This document shows positions 1-10,603 of a DNA stretch of 64,000 bases, piece by piece. Numbering within the stretch: position 1 is the stretch's first letter; the number at the start of each line of letters is the position of its first letter. The notes under the pieces are model-generated. The model saw nothing but the letters and a program-made list of their open reading frames with translations, was not told the origin of the DNA and made no database searches. Location: positions 4,271,054 to 4,335,053 of the forward strand of contig OZ005694.1 of NCBI GenBank assembly GCA_963930775.1, in the 5' to 3' direction. The position numbers and the translations under genes were made by a program. The DNA is from Cliona cf. orientalis. Lineage: Eukaryota; Porifera; Demospongiae; Clionaida; Clionaidae.

Positions 1-305
1 AAGACTTGTCACCAAACAGCGTGAACTACTTCGTGCAAAGGTGTTAAAATGTTTGTCTACGTCTCGTGTATCCGGTCGGCCGGCTGGGGAGGCAGTGCGC
101 ATGTGCATTGGCAACCCTTGCGTCTATATTAATTTTGAATCTCGTTATGGGGTTGGTGCAAAACCTGGACTCTGGACTCTGGACTGGACTCATGGACTGG
201 ACTGTGGACTGAGATTTGGACTCGATTTTGGACTGATGCGCTGGGCGATGACGACCATTTCCAACAACAAACTCTGTTGCGTACGCGTTGGAGGCCGATA
301 GAATG

Positions 306-1262
306 GGGATACTGCAAAACCTGGACTCTGGACTCTGGACTGGACCATGGACTGGACTATGGACTGGACTGGTAACGACCATTACCAGTTTTCTGAGGCA
401 GAGAATAGTGTTTTGAAGGTTGGATGACTCACAGATCACTCGTACACTGCCAAGTATGACAAGAGTTCAAATTTGTACTTGTGCTACCATCCAATGGCCA
501 CACAGTTGACCATGTGAAAATTCAGTAGGTCAAATATATACCACTACTGCATGATCCTCCTAAAGTGATCCCGTAATTTGTCTGCTCAGTGAGCCTGGGT
601 TCAAGGCTCAGCGAATGGTAGAGCCAATCTTTATGTGCTTAGCCAGGGCAGTAGGTCAATAATGCTGTTTTATTCCATGGAAACTCACCTACACCAGCTG
701 GCCCAGACCGTAATAGTCCCAGGCCACTGTTCACTAATTGCTTATCTCTGACATACACTAAACAATAACTCCGTATTGTTCCGGCAATAATTGATGGCTA
801 GCTATGTTTCGAATAAGGGACTGTGATCTGTATAAACCAATCAATAGTGAATATCTTTGTCACAGTTGTCAAATCAGGCTCTCAGAGCCTTGAGATAGCT
901 AGTAGACATTTGGATTACTGGCTGAATAGGTTACATTCTCATTACATAATATAACCTTTTTGCATTTCTACAAGCAGTGGGGTTTATATCCAATGTGCTG
1001 ATACCAGTTTTAACATACACTAAATGTGATTATAGTGTATACCGGAGGTATATACTGGTAGCATAAGTACAGATTTGAACTCTGATCATATATTCGAGTC
1101 TACAATAAAAATACAGAGTGACTTCACTCCTCTGTGAGTCATCAGGTTTCAAAGCACACTACCTTTCAGTCTCGGAAAGCTGGTAATGGTCGTCACCAGT
1201 CCAGTCCATAGTCCAGTCCACGGTCCAGTCCAGAGTCCAGAGTCCAGGTTTTGCAGTTACCC
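306..1262. mobile_element. Inner transposon of the same family, nested, with 9-bp target duplication
   Basis: It starts GGGATACTGCAAAACC and ends with the reverse complement of GGGTAACTGCAAAACC, again followed inward by CTGGACTCTGGAC repeats (313-385 and 1183-1256, inverted). A 9-bp direct repeat GATAGAATG lies at 297-305 and 1263-1271. It sits inside the outer element at 150-2045. No coding region is seen in its interior. Confidence 0.75.
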
Positions 1263-1612
1263 GATAGAATGTGCTACAAGGAGCTGCTTGTATTTATAAA
1301 GCATGTAGAGGTAGAGCTGATTATTTCCCTTGGAAAATTGGTGAAGGGTGCATCTCCTCAGGGCATTGGGCATCAAGTTGAGACTCGGATGCAGTGAAAG
1401 ATAGTCTCATTCCCAGCCCCCTTTCAAGCATACGGAGCTGGGGACGAGGGACTTGATAATGACCATAGCTCTACAACTGAGAGATTAGGCCAAAGAAGCC
1501 TTGAACGCCGGCTGATTTTCAAGGAGCCTGAATTCGAGACTAAGTTTGAGCATAAGGTAGATACTTTCTATATCCAGGTATTTTAATATATAGTGTTTTT
1601 ATAAATCTACTC

Positions 1613-1726
1613 TAGTCTCGAAACCAGACCGCTCCCACCGCAGCGTTTAGTTCTTTTAGGATAAACACGCGTATTTATCCTGAAAGAACTAAACGCTGCG
1701 GTGGGAGCGGTCTGGTTTCGAGACTA
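1613..1726. mobile_element. Hairpin MITE with TAGTCTC ends and 9-bp target duplication
   Basis: The 114-bp sequence is an almost perfect palindrome: arms of about 47 bp (1613-1659 and 1680-1726) with a short loop around ACGCGT. It is bounded by the direct repeat AATCTACTC at 1604-1612 and 1727-1735. It begins TAGTCTC and ends GAGACTA. The element at 34125-34471 has the same termini and also a 9-bp duplication, so these are probably related non-autonomous elements. Confidence 0.8.
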
Positions 1727-2144
1727 AATCTACTCCGACTTCAGTGAGGAGATGCCATCCCAGCCGGGCTCACTGATTTTGCAACTTCTACATGCTTACA
1801 AGTAGCCTCCAGGCTAGCTCCTTGTGATTTAACCTCGTACCCTGAAGGGCCTGGGAACGTACGTACAAGACTGCTTGTGACTACTAGCCTAGCTTGCAGT
1901 TGTAGCACCGTGCCTTCTTTCCATAGTCTCTTGGAAATGGTCGTCATTGCCCTGCGAATCAGTCCAAAATCGAGTCCAAATCTCAGTCCACAGTCCAGTC
2001 CATGAGTCCAGTCCAGAGTCCAGAGTCCAGGTTTTGCACTTACCCCTCGTTATGTACCGAGAAACCCGCGCGTCAAGATGACGTTCTATTGATCACGTGT
2101 GGCGCGCGCCTCCCTCACTTAGAAAATTTCCAGAGTATAAGGGA

Positions 2145-2226
2145 AAAAAAAGGAATAGAACGAGGATCGAACTGGGGTACATGAATCCGTACACCAGAGC
2201 CCTAACCACTGCACCACCGTGAACGC
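2145..2226 (-). repeat. tRNA-derived SINE-like promoter region
   Basis: Read on the minus strand from about 2226, the sequence contains GGTGCAGTGGTTAG, which resembles a polymerase III A box, and about 40 bases later AGTTCGATCC, which resembles a B box. No complete cloverleaf with an acceptor stem could be drawn, so this is called a tRNA-derived repeat and not a functional tRNA gene. Confidence 0.5.
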
Positions 2227-2646
2227 CGCTGCCAGGTGCTCTTTTGTCACGACTTTAAAGACAATAGTAGTACTAACCCTTATGTGTCAAACCCTACCCT
2301 AAACCAAAACCCTACCTACCCTTAGCCGTTCATATAATACTGTGCAATTTAGCTCAGCCCCCTACGGGGGCTGGGCCGTGTGCCTATGGCGCGCGGGTTT
2401 CTCGGTACATAACGGAATTCATTAATTTTACATCGATCATCGTCGACGCGTCAGATTAGGGGCGGCGCGCGCCCGGGCTCGAGGCCTAGAGCTAGCTAGA
2501 GAGCTAGAGCTAGAGGAGGTTGGACATGACGCATATTTACGCTATAGTTACATGACCTTGGTATGCTGCCACGCGTTCAACTTTGGCAAAATATGAAGGA
2601 GATGTACGTGTAGATCGTGTAGAGCCTCCATAAATCCTTGATACCC

Positions 2647-2851
2647 CTATAGCGGGAAACTTTCGAGGGAGAAAATTTTCACGATTTTAGCGATTTTTCA
2701 GCCATCTGCGAAAGTTTTTTTCTACGAAATTCTAGGCATGCCACACCCATTATGCAAACAGTTTTAACATTCCGCAAAAGTTTTTTCCGCGAAATGCTCC
2801 TTTCCTATTGATCCGTGAAAGTTTTCTCCCTCGAAAATTTCCCACTATAAT
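2647..2851. mobile_element. Short inverted-repeat element (MITE)
   Basis: The left arm (2647-2681, CGGGAAACTTTCGAGGGAG within it) and the right arm (2817-2851) are imperfect inverted copies of about 33 bp. Internal pieces such as GCGAAAGTTTTTTTC repeat the same theme. No coding capacity. The length of about 205 bp fits a non-autonomous DNA transposon. Confidence 0.6.
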
Positions 2852-3448
2852 ACAGTATAACAGCCAAAAAAGCTGACTGCAGTCGACAAGTACTGCTTTT
2901 GGTGTTACCATTTTGAAGAACAAGTTTTCTCGATATCATAGAGTATGTAGACTCTATAAGTAGGGATGGCCCGGATATGCCATATTATTATCTCCCCAGT
3001 AGCAATTTACTTTTCTGTGGTTATGAGGTAATTATGGTGTAATTATGATGAAACCTATGGTGTAATCTCTTAGGTAATCTATGAGGTAATTATGAGAAAA
3101 TTCAGGGCCTTGCTGGAGCCTTTCTGGGACTTGAAAATCAGTAAATATGTAGAGTATCTTACGCGTGTATCCAGCGAATACATTACAAGCTGAGCGCTAC
3201 TTTCTCTGAGAAGTACTGTTGGTTGAACTTCACGTGTTTTCTTGGCTTACGTAATGCCGTGGATAAATAAAGCTAGCCTTGCGCTATATATAGCACGCAT
3301 TGTCACAAGGGCTGGCCCGCGCGCGACTGCAGCAGCGTGACCAACCTGAAGTTCGGAAGGAATACTGTACTGTCGAGTTCGTCTCTGTGATTGAAGCATC
3401 GAAACTTGTCGCCGTCAAGGCTGAGAGTCGATCTTAGACGCCATCTCA

Positions 3449-3790
3449 GTGGCGGATCCAGGGGTAGTTCGTTTGGTTCGTTCGAACCCCCCTGACCCCA
3501 AGCCTACCTCGAGTAATAATACCTTCCAATGAAAAAATTGAGTGTACCAGTGATTCTTGATGTGAAACTACACTATTTTGGGAGTCTTGGCCTTGTTTAT
3601 TACAGCTACAATCAGGAAACTTACAGGTTCTTTCGTCGTCTTTCTAGCGGCTGCACGGTTCAGCGGCAAGCGCGATCGAAAAGTGGGCGTGGCGAACACA
3701 AAAGTGGGCGTGGTCGACAAAAATTTTTCGCGCGCTTCGCGCGCACAATGACAAGAACCCCCCATAACAATATCCTGCATCCGCCCCTGA
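3449..3790. mobile_element. hAT-like non-autonomous element with GGCGGATCCAGGGG end
   Basis: The left end contains AGTGGCGGATCCAGGGG and the right end CATCCGCCCCTGA, an imperfect inverted pair. Such termini are common on hAT-type MITEs of invertebrates; I assign the type by that resemblance only. The interior carries AAAGTGGGCGTGG repeats and a short palindrome TCGCGCGCTTCGCGCGC. The same interior motif occurs in the element within the kinase exon (16500-16590), and a similar end occurs at 62418-62435. Confidence 0.5.
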
Positions 3791-4058
3791 TTCTCCATGA
3801 TTTCTGGGGCGAGCATCGATCGATGTGTATGCATTCTATTGACGACCTTTTACCACATGCACCATTACACTTTGCAGCTACTGGGGGAGATGGTCAAGGG
3901 TTCATACGTAATACAAAACAAAAACGTTAATAACTCAGAACAACTTGAATTTTAAGATTTTTAACTTTCATATTCGTGATCTACGCCGAAATATCTATCT
4001 ATCAAGCCCCAAAACATCCATAGAGAAACGATCAGGTACGCCTGAATCAGCCGTTTTT

Positions 4059-4307
4059 AAGGTACCATTTAATTGCGTGGGCGTGAGCGTCAGGAATGGC
4101 TAATTCAATTAGCGAATCGTGAAGGGGCGTGGCCGAAGAGGCCATACGAGTGCTTTTGGTCGAAGGTGGGCGTGTCCAGAATCGGCCAGGGATGATTATG
4201 CGCGTGTAATTAGCGACCGGAAATGGCCCCTGAAGAAAAGGCCGGTAATTGCCCACATCAAAGCAAGATCAAAGCATTCTTGCTTAACTATTAACCGCAA
4301 CGACTTA
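4059..4307. repeat. Dispersed 247-bp repeat, copy 1
   Basis: This stretch is nearly identical, with only a few base differences, to 7809-8057. The shared block starts GGTACCATTTAATTGCG and ends at CGACTTA. Small open frames in it occur in both copies but have no recognisable protein similarity. The high identity suggests recent copying. No inverted ends were found, so the class is unknown. Confidence 0.85.
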
Positions 4308-5952
4308 AAAAAAAAAAAAAGCTAATTAGGCCTAATTAAGCATGTGGGCGTGTTCCTGGCACTGTGTGGAGTGTGTGCGTGTGCGTTAATGCAGGTTTTA
4401 TTGCTTCCGATTGGGCGTGGCTTCACAGGCCAGTGCTTGGACATCGGGGCCGGGGACTTGGCTGCGGCGATAGGTGGGCGTGTCCCGGATGCGGTGGTGA
4501 CCTTTGAACCCGTCCAGGAGGCTTTGGGGGTGTGGCAGGAGGTCAAAGGTGAGGCCATGTCTGTTAATGAGGCACTGTACGGCGGTGCGATCGAGGGGCC
4601 TGTACGGCTGGACGGAAGCTGACGATGGTTTGAAGCGGATGTGGTTGCGATGACGTGTTGTTACTCCGCCCACACAGGAAATGAGGTGAGCTCTTGCGTG
4701 GGCGGTGTGGCAGAACGGCCTCCAAGTGTTTGTGTGTGTTTTGGCCTTGAGGAAGCTGTGTGTTTTAATTGGGATTGATTGGGGGCTTCCGGTGGACATC
4801 CGGTGGTTAGTAGGCACTTGATTGAGAATGGTGGTCCTTGGGGAACAGGGTGGGGCTGTTTTGGGCGTGGCCTGGCCCCTCCCTTCCGGCTCGGCTTCCG
4901 GTCCATGGAGGATATTAAATGAACACTTCCGGCTCTAGCAGCCACACCCCTGAGACCTGTGCAATTAAAAGGGCGTGGTTACACAACATGCACCTCACTA
5001 ATGACTTTGATGTGGTTTAGGTGTCATATCCCCCACCTCACGCCCACGCAATTTAAAAACGTGCATTTCGTCAATCTTCTTTCTTTCATCTTATCCAGGG
5101 CTAACTCAAAACTGGTATGACTTCTCATCTTAGTTTAACAATAAATACGCTCCGTTTTTTTTAGCGTAGGTCTATGGCACGCTATTTCTGTTGTCATGAA
5201 AGTCGCTGAATCGTAGGTTTACGCAGCGTGTTTAATTAGTGGGTGTGTCCGCCACCCCATTTTGTCATATAATGCGCATGCTCCGACAATGTTGCCATGG
5301 TGAAGTCATGTGACCGAAATCAGTGGCGCTCAAGCGCTTGCGAGCGCTCATGCTCAGCTGGTGAACTGTCGAAATGCTGGCTACTATCAACAATAAACTT
5401 ACTGGCCTATAAAATTCGCTCTCTAATAAGTTTTACATTACTACTCGGCGTGAAACGGTCTTCTTTCAAATTTGTCAGCCAGTTGTCTTCCGAGGAACAA
5501 GTCAAGTTCAAGAGCTGAAAGGGCGTGGCTATCACGTCGTCTGATGTCTTCTAGCAAGAGGAGGAGGGCTTCTAGTACGGCAATGCGCACACTGGTTACC
5601 TGCAGCTATGTCTCGAGAGTCCCACTGATGCATATTCAATTATATGTGATGCACTGCGTCATCCCGTCTAAAGACTGATCAGTTCAGTGCACTTGACAGG
5701 CCAAGACTAAATCCCATTCCTCACTCTATACAAAATTCCTCACTGATGCCTTCTTGAAATTCTATCATAAAGCCCATTCGGACGTGTGTTCAACCCTCTA
5801 GTAAATTTTGTACTGTTATTGCTATTGACCTCTGTGAAATAAATCACACGACCTTTGTGTTATTATGATTGTGGAAGTTAAATGCACAAAATTTAATATT
5901 ACCCTTCATGGTACCAGATTGTTGCCCAGAGTGCAATAAAAAAGGAACAGTA

Positions 5953-6394
5953 ACAAGTATAAAAAAGAATTGAAAATTAAAGGATGAAGTAGGGATGGTA
6001 GGACCAAAAAATATACAAACAAGATTTGTAGGGATAATCACATCAACTATACATCCCTACGCTTGCTTTTCTCGATTATCGTGATTGCGTGCACGCACCT
6101 AATTTGTGTCAATAATATGATATTCTTGGGTCTTATCCTTGATTCAATTTATAATATAATATTCTTGGGTCTTATCCTTGATTCAATTTATTTTGACATT
6201 GTATGTGAAAGAAAATCCTATTATTTTATTCGTGGCCGGATTACTGGTTAGTTCAATAATTGAAGTTACTCAAAAGCAAGCGTAGGGATGTATAGTTGAT
6301 GTGATTATCCCTACAAATCTTGTTTGTGTATTTTTTGGTCCTACCATCCCTACTTCATCCTTTAATAATATTTTCAATTCTTTTTTATACTTGT
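5953..6394. mobile_element. Fold-back element with ~120-bp arms
   Basis: The left arm (5953-6075) and right arm (about 6270-6394) are long inverted copies sharing blocks such as GGATGAAGTAGGGATGG and ACAAGATTTGTAGGG. The right arm has a small ATATT insertion. The loop holds a tandem duplication of about 34 bp (6119-6153 and 6154-6187). No gene is visible inside. A single left-arm-like copy lies at 47155-47270. Confidence 0.8.
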
Positions 6395-7560
6395 GCAAGA
6401 AGTGACGGTGAAGGGTGGAGGGGCGAGGTATGGCGCTAGATCCTCTTTTCTTTTCGTAGCCTCATCAAAGGTATTTAAAGCCCCACCCCTCAACGACGCT
6501 AGCTACATCCCACACATTGGCAGCATTAAATACTCTTGGCTGTAGCTAAGTTAATTAGTGTTAGAAGTTGTGCTACAATAAGGGATACTCTCCAATTATG
6601 AAATACTTAAGCAATTTTATCTGTAACTTCCGTTACCTAGCTATATATATAGCTAGTGTCACAATTAACCATATTTTTTGCACATAGACTCAGGTAGATA
6701 GTGTGCATACATGCACAGTATTTCAGATTTACACCCTAACAGCAACAAAAAACCTCTTGATTTTTGTTGGGTATTTCATGTTTAATAGGAGCAGTTTTTA
6801 TATGTGGTACCTCTACCTCAGTCTCTTGCGTGCTTGCAATGCATGTCTTCAATTTCTGCATCTGCCTTAGACGATGTGGCACCCAGGGGGCCAGATTACC
6901 CTAGCTTGAACTGTAACTAAATAGCTGCCTTTAATAATAGATGTGGGTTGTAAGGATGGCGGAGAACCATGACAAGACACAAACTTCTCAGTGATACTTT
7001 GTCTCTGGTTATAATAATGCTGCCATCATCGGCCTAGTGGTACAGTTGAAAGCAGGAAATGATGCACTAGCAAAGAAGCTACATCAACGAGCAGGCACAA
7101 ATAAAATTTTGAATAGGAAATCTACGATTTCTGTTTCACATCAGGAGTTTGTCCAACTTCCTTAGCTTCAACAAAAAGTTAAACATTTGTGCAAGACCAA
7201 GTTGCTGATCTTGAAAATGACATTCCCCAACTTCTACACGAAGTTGAGGAATTACAGATCATTGATCTTAAGTAGCAGAGCTTGAGTACGATGTCAGCCG
7301 TGCCATGGAGGAATTGGTGGAGAACCATGATGCAATCACTACTATGCATAGTGTCTACAATTCCAGATGCAGCCCTTGTGTAAGTACAGGTAATCTAGTA
7401 GCTATTAACAATTATAACTTTTTACCACAGACTGAGTTTTCAACGGATACACGGCTTAAAAAATTCTGGAGAATAATTATTACTTTCTATAGTGTTAATT
7501 ATTAACCTTAATTTGTTTATAATAGCGTGTGCTTCGATTCTTTTTAAGTGCATGATTCGG
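6395..7560. other. No supported gene
   Basis: AT-rich sequence with only short, low-complexity open frames and no protein motif I recognise. No strong inverted or tandem repeats were noticed. Confidence 0.5.
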
Positions 7561-7566
7561 TAGTTT

Positions 7567-7745
7567 TAATACCGTAGTGTTCCGGGTAAGCGCCCATAGG
7601 CGCTTAAACATAAATCCCTACTTTGGCCCGCTTGAGCGCTTACCTGGAATATAAGTTCCATTATGTCTGTATAGAAACTGCTACATTGAAATGCGGTCGG
7701 TACATGGGTGTTTACCCGGGAGTGGGCGCTTGCCCAGGACACTGA
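7567..7745. repeat. Dispersed repeat with GTAAGCGCCCAT motif
   Basis: The segment begins CCGTAGTGTTCCGGGTAAGCG-type sequence and ends with GCGCTTGCCCAGGACACT. Related fragments occur at 22470-22560, 22860-22890 and 55805-55855, which suggests a decayed interspersed family. No coding sequence. Confidence 0.5.
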
Positions 7746-7808
7746 GTCTATGGTAGCTAATAGATATAGTTATTGTTTATGATTAACCAGTTTAACTACT
7801 CGATCATT

Positions 7809-8057
7809 AAGGTACCATTTAATTGCGTGGGCGTGAGCGTCAGGAATGGCTAATTCAATTAGCGAATCGTGAAGGGGCGTGGCCGAAGAGGCCATACGAG
7901 TGCTTTTGGTCGAAGGTGGGCGTGTCCAGAATCGGCCAGGGATGATTACGCGCGTGTAATTAGCGACCGGAAGTGGCCCCTGAAGAAAACACCGGTAATT
8001 GCCCACATCAAAGCAAGATCAAAGCATTCTTTCTTAACTATTAACCGCAACGACTTA
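7809..8057. repeat. Dispersed 247-bp repeat, copy 2
   Basis: Second copy of the repeat at 4059-4307, in the same orientation. The flanks of the two copies differ, so the duplication is limited to this block. Confidence 0.85.
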
Positions 8058-8100
8058 ATTAAACACTAAGTAGTTACACCATAAATTTCCGTATGAGTAA

Positions 8101-8130
8101 TGTAATGTAATGTAATGTAATGTAATGTAA
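8101..8130. repeat. TAATG microsatellite
   Basis: Five to six tandem copies of the pentamer TAATG. Confidence 0.9.
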
Positions 8131-8559
8131 ATAATTAACTTATCTGATATAATCACACATTTGCGTTTTCTGATTCTGGGTGGAGTATGCAAGTAATGCC
8201 AGAAGTAGAGAAATATTAAATTTTGTATTTAGAGTTGAGATGCCACTGCAATAAAATATCTCCATCATTTCTTCTCTAAGATTACTTATATAGCTATACT
8301 GAGCCAGTAGTTCGGGCATGTCCTCATTACTGTAACATGCAAGAGCGATAATCATACGTTACTAGTATAAAATATTTATGAGTGCATAATAATATGTTCA
8401 GAACCTATTCACAGGAAAAATATCCTTACACTTCATAATAGTATTGTATATAATATTATGATTGTGCCCTCCGAAAGTTTTATATGTATCCCTTCAAAAA
8501 TCTTATATAGCTACACAAGAGAAAAGTCCTTAGCTAGACAATGTAGTATTAAGATGGCT

Positions 8560-9165
8560 AGAAGTGCCCATGTGCCCTTAAAAAATCTTACACAAGAGAA
8601 AATTCCTTACACATTATTTCCATGCTCAGTGGGGCTGTGCAGGGACAGATAGGAGTGCCCATGTGCCCTTAAAAAGTCTTACACAAGAGAAAAATCCTTA
8701 CACATTATTTCCATGCTCAGTGGGGCTGTGCAGGGACAGATAGGAGTGCCCATGTGCCCTTAAAAAGTCTTACACAAGAGAAAATTCCTTACACATTATT
8801 TCCATGCTCAGTGGGGCTGTGCAGGGACAGATAGGAGTGCCCATGTGCCCTTAAAATGTCTTACACAAGAGAAAAATCCTTACACATTATTTCCATGTTC
8901 AGTGGGACTGTGCAGGGACAGATAGGAGTGCCCATGTGCCCTTAAAAAGTCTTACACAAGAGAAAAAATCCTTACACATTATTTCCATGCTCAGTGGGGC
9001 TGTGCAGGGACAGATAGGAGTGCCCATGTGCTCTTAAAAAGTCTTACACAAGAGAAAAATCCTTACACATTATTTCCATGCTCAGTGGGGCTGTGCAGGG
9101 ACAGATAGGAGTGCCCATGTGCTCTTAAAAAGTCTTACACAAGAGAAAAATCCTTACACATTATT
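8560..9165. repeat. 91-bp minisatellite, about 6.6 copies
   Basis: Units start with AGGAGTGCCCATGTG at 8560 (variant), 8651, 8742, 8833, 8924, 9016 and 9107. The period is 91 bp, with one unit of 92. Each carries CTTACACAAGAGAAAAATCC and TCAGTGGGGCTGTGCAGGG. Degenerate half-units occur just before (8500-8540) and after (9220-9350). No palindromic repeat/unique spacer pattern is present, so it is not a CRISPR array. Confidence 0.92.
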
Positions 9166-9904
9166 ATAAATATTCTCTGTGTTGGTAGTATGCGGTTCAT
9201 AGCTATCTACATGTATGCTGAAAATCCTTACACAACAGAAATTTCCTTAGTTATTGTAGCTACATGTATACAATGGGGCTGTGAGACAAGAGTAGCTACC
9301 AGTGACAAGTGTCCTTAAAAAAATCCTTACACAAGAGAAAAATCCTTACATATGGCAGTATGTAGCCATTTATACCCAACAATAACTACGTGAACTATAA
9401 TGTACATTTTATTGTTAGTCAAGAGTATAATATGGCAATTAATATTAATAAGATAAGCAGTCGTTCATAATTATCGTTGCTCATACACACACTACTGGAA
9501 GCCAATTCTATGAATAGTGTAATGGAAGTATGAGAAAATCATATGTGCTGAGCTCTTAGTGCTGGAATAGTCTTGGAAATTGGGGCCAGAGCCCAATTTT
9601 TTGGTGTGTGACTGTGGGAAATTATTTCATAGTGTTGGAATATATTATCACTTGGAGTACATGTGATAAATTTTGGAGATCTTTTTCTAAGTAGTCTGTA
9701 ATTTTTTATGTGTTGTTAATATATTGGAAAATTTTCATATACAACTCTGAAGTATTTGTAAAACATCAAAATAATTATGATAGTTTTCCAACATCTACAA
9801 AATTAATAGTATTGTAATCTACAGATGGTGTTTGAAAGGTGTCACTGTTAATTTTTTGTACAAAATTAAGTATCTGAATGAATTCATGATTTTCAGATGT
9901 ATAA

Positions 9905-10010
9905 ATTGAATTGAATTGAATTGAATTGAATTGAATTTTATTTTAAAGTCACGCCTCTAGGCGGCAGACCACAAGTTTGGCCCATGTGACAACAATTTTA
10001 CATAAAATTA
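9905..10010 (-). mobile_element. Probable 3' end of a non-LTR retrotransposon
   Basis: On the minus strand the sequence GTGGTCTGCCGCCTAGAGGC is followed by TAAAATAAAATTCAATTCAA and several ATTCA copies. LINE 3' ends commonly finish in such short tandem tails. No reverse-transcriptase frame is joined to it, so this would be a 5'-truncated copy. The call rests on the tail pattern only. Confidence 0.35.
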
Positions 10011-10220
10011 ATAAAGGTATAATGTGATAATAATATTATAATAAAGAGAGTGTCATATAATATGAGAGATATATACATAATCCTGCAGGAGCCTCGGGGA
10101 ATTGTACATAGAATAGTTAATAATCAAGGGGGGTGGAGGGTGAAAGGAGAGGTAGATAGAGAGGGGAAGGTGGGAAAGGGCTTTCTTTTTTTTTTTTTTT
10201 TTTTTTTTTTCAAGGGGACC

Positions 10221-10585
10221 ACACACTAAGCAGAAAAAAAATGGTCCGAAAACCATCACACAATCGAGCCGGATGCATAGTAGAGCCATACAATGCAAGC
10301 AGGCACCCAAATAGCAATGTATACAATGTTTGGTAAAGGGTCGTCAACGTACCCCGCGCGCCCGTAATTTTTTTTATGGGCAAACATGGCTTCCTATACA
10401 AACATATGGGAACATTCTAGGGGGTGTATCTTTAATTTAAAGGCGTGAATCAAAAATCCACAAAGATTAAATTTCTTGTTTCGATCCATTCTGCGTGCCC
10501 ATGTCAAAATTATGGCCTGAAATGCTTCCTAGTGCTCTAATCTTTTTTCGGTTTTAAGATCTTTTTTTTTTTCTACTTAGTGTGT
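10221..10585. mobile_element. CACTAAG-ended element, copy 1
   Basis: The left end ACACACTAAGCAGAAAAAAA is mirrored by the right end TTTTCTACTTAGTGTGT. The interior shares AGTAGAGCCATACAATGCAA and other blocks with copy 2 next to it. Termini starting CACTA recall the CACTA transposon superfamily, but no 3-bp duplication is clear, so the class is tentative. No protein coding. Confidence 0.6.
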
Positions 10586-10603
10586 AATTTTCAAGGAAAC
10601 CAG

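Larger units (their letters stand above)
150..2045. mobile_element. Outer transposon with 9-bp target duplication and TGGAC-rich inverted ends
   Basis: The ends are GGGTTGGTGCAAAACC (150-165) and the reverse complement of GGGTAAGTGCAAAACC (2030-2045), followed inward on both sides by runs of CTGGACTCTGGACT-type sequence. The element is flanked by a 9-bp direct repeat CTCGTTATG at 141-149 and 2046-2054. Duplications of 9-11 bp are typical of Mutator-like DNA transposons, so that superfamily is suggested. No transposase frame is present, so the element is non-autonomous. It contains two further elements (306-1262 and 1613-1726). Confidence 0.75.
126..2430. mobile_element. Host element for a nested transposon stack (inverted-repeat element with tRNA-like interior)
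   Basis: A 25-bp stretch at 2048-2072 is the exact reverse complement of 2390-2414. Its left side is cut by the element at 150-2045: the sequence before that element (about 128-149) resembles the reverse complement of 2415-2430. The original inverted-repeat element therefore probably ran from about 126 to 2430 and was later split. Its interior (2073-2389) contains a tRNA-like promoter on the minus strand. The outer limits are approximate; the perfect 25-bp arms are directly seen. Confidence 0.6.

Noticed and set aside
44-439. 131-codon minus-strand frame with SPVHSPVHGPVQSPESR repeats
   Set aside because: It is the translation of the TGGACT repeat in the ends of the nested transposons, not a protein.
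2275-2330. Telomere-like CCCTA-rich stretch
   Set aside because: Spacing is irregular and the run is short, with no strict TTAGGG array.
4344-4817. Overlapping open frames of 92 (plus) and 139 (minus) codons in a GC-rich stretch
   Set aside because: Both arise from G-rich GGGCGTGG-type repeat sequence, lack any family motif and lie among repeats; neither has better support than the other.
8560-9165. CRISPR-like array
   Set aside because: The whole 91-bp unit is conserved with no unique spacers, and the window is eukaryotic.
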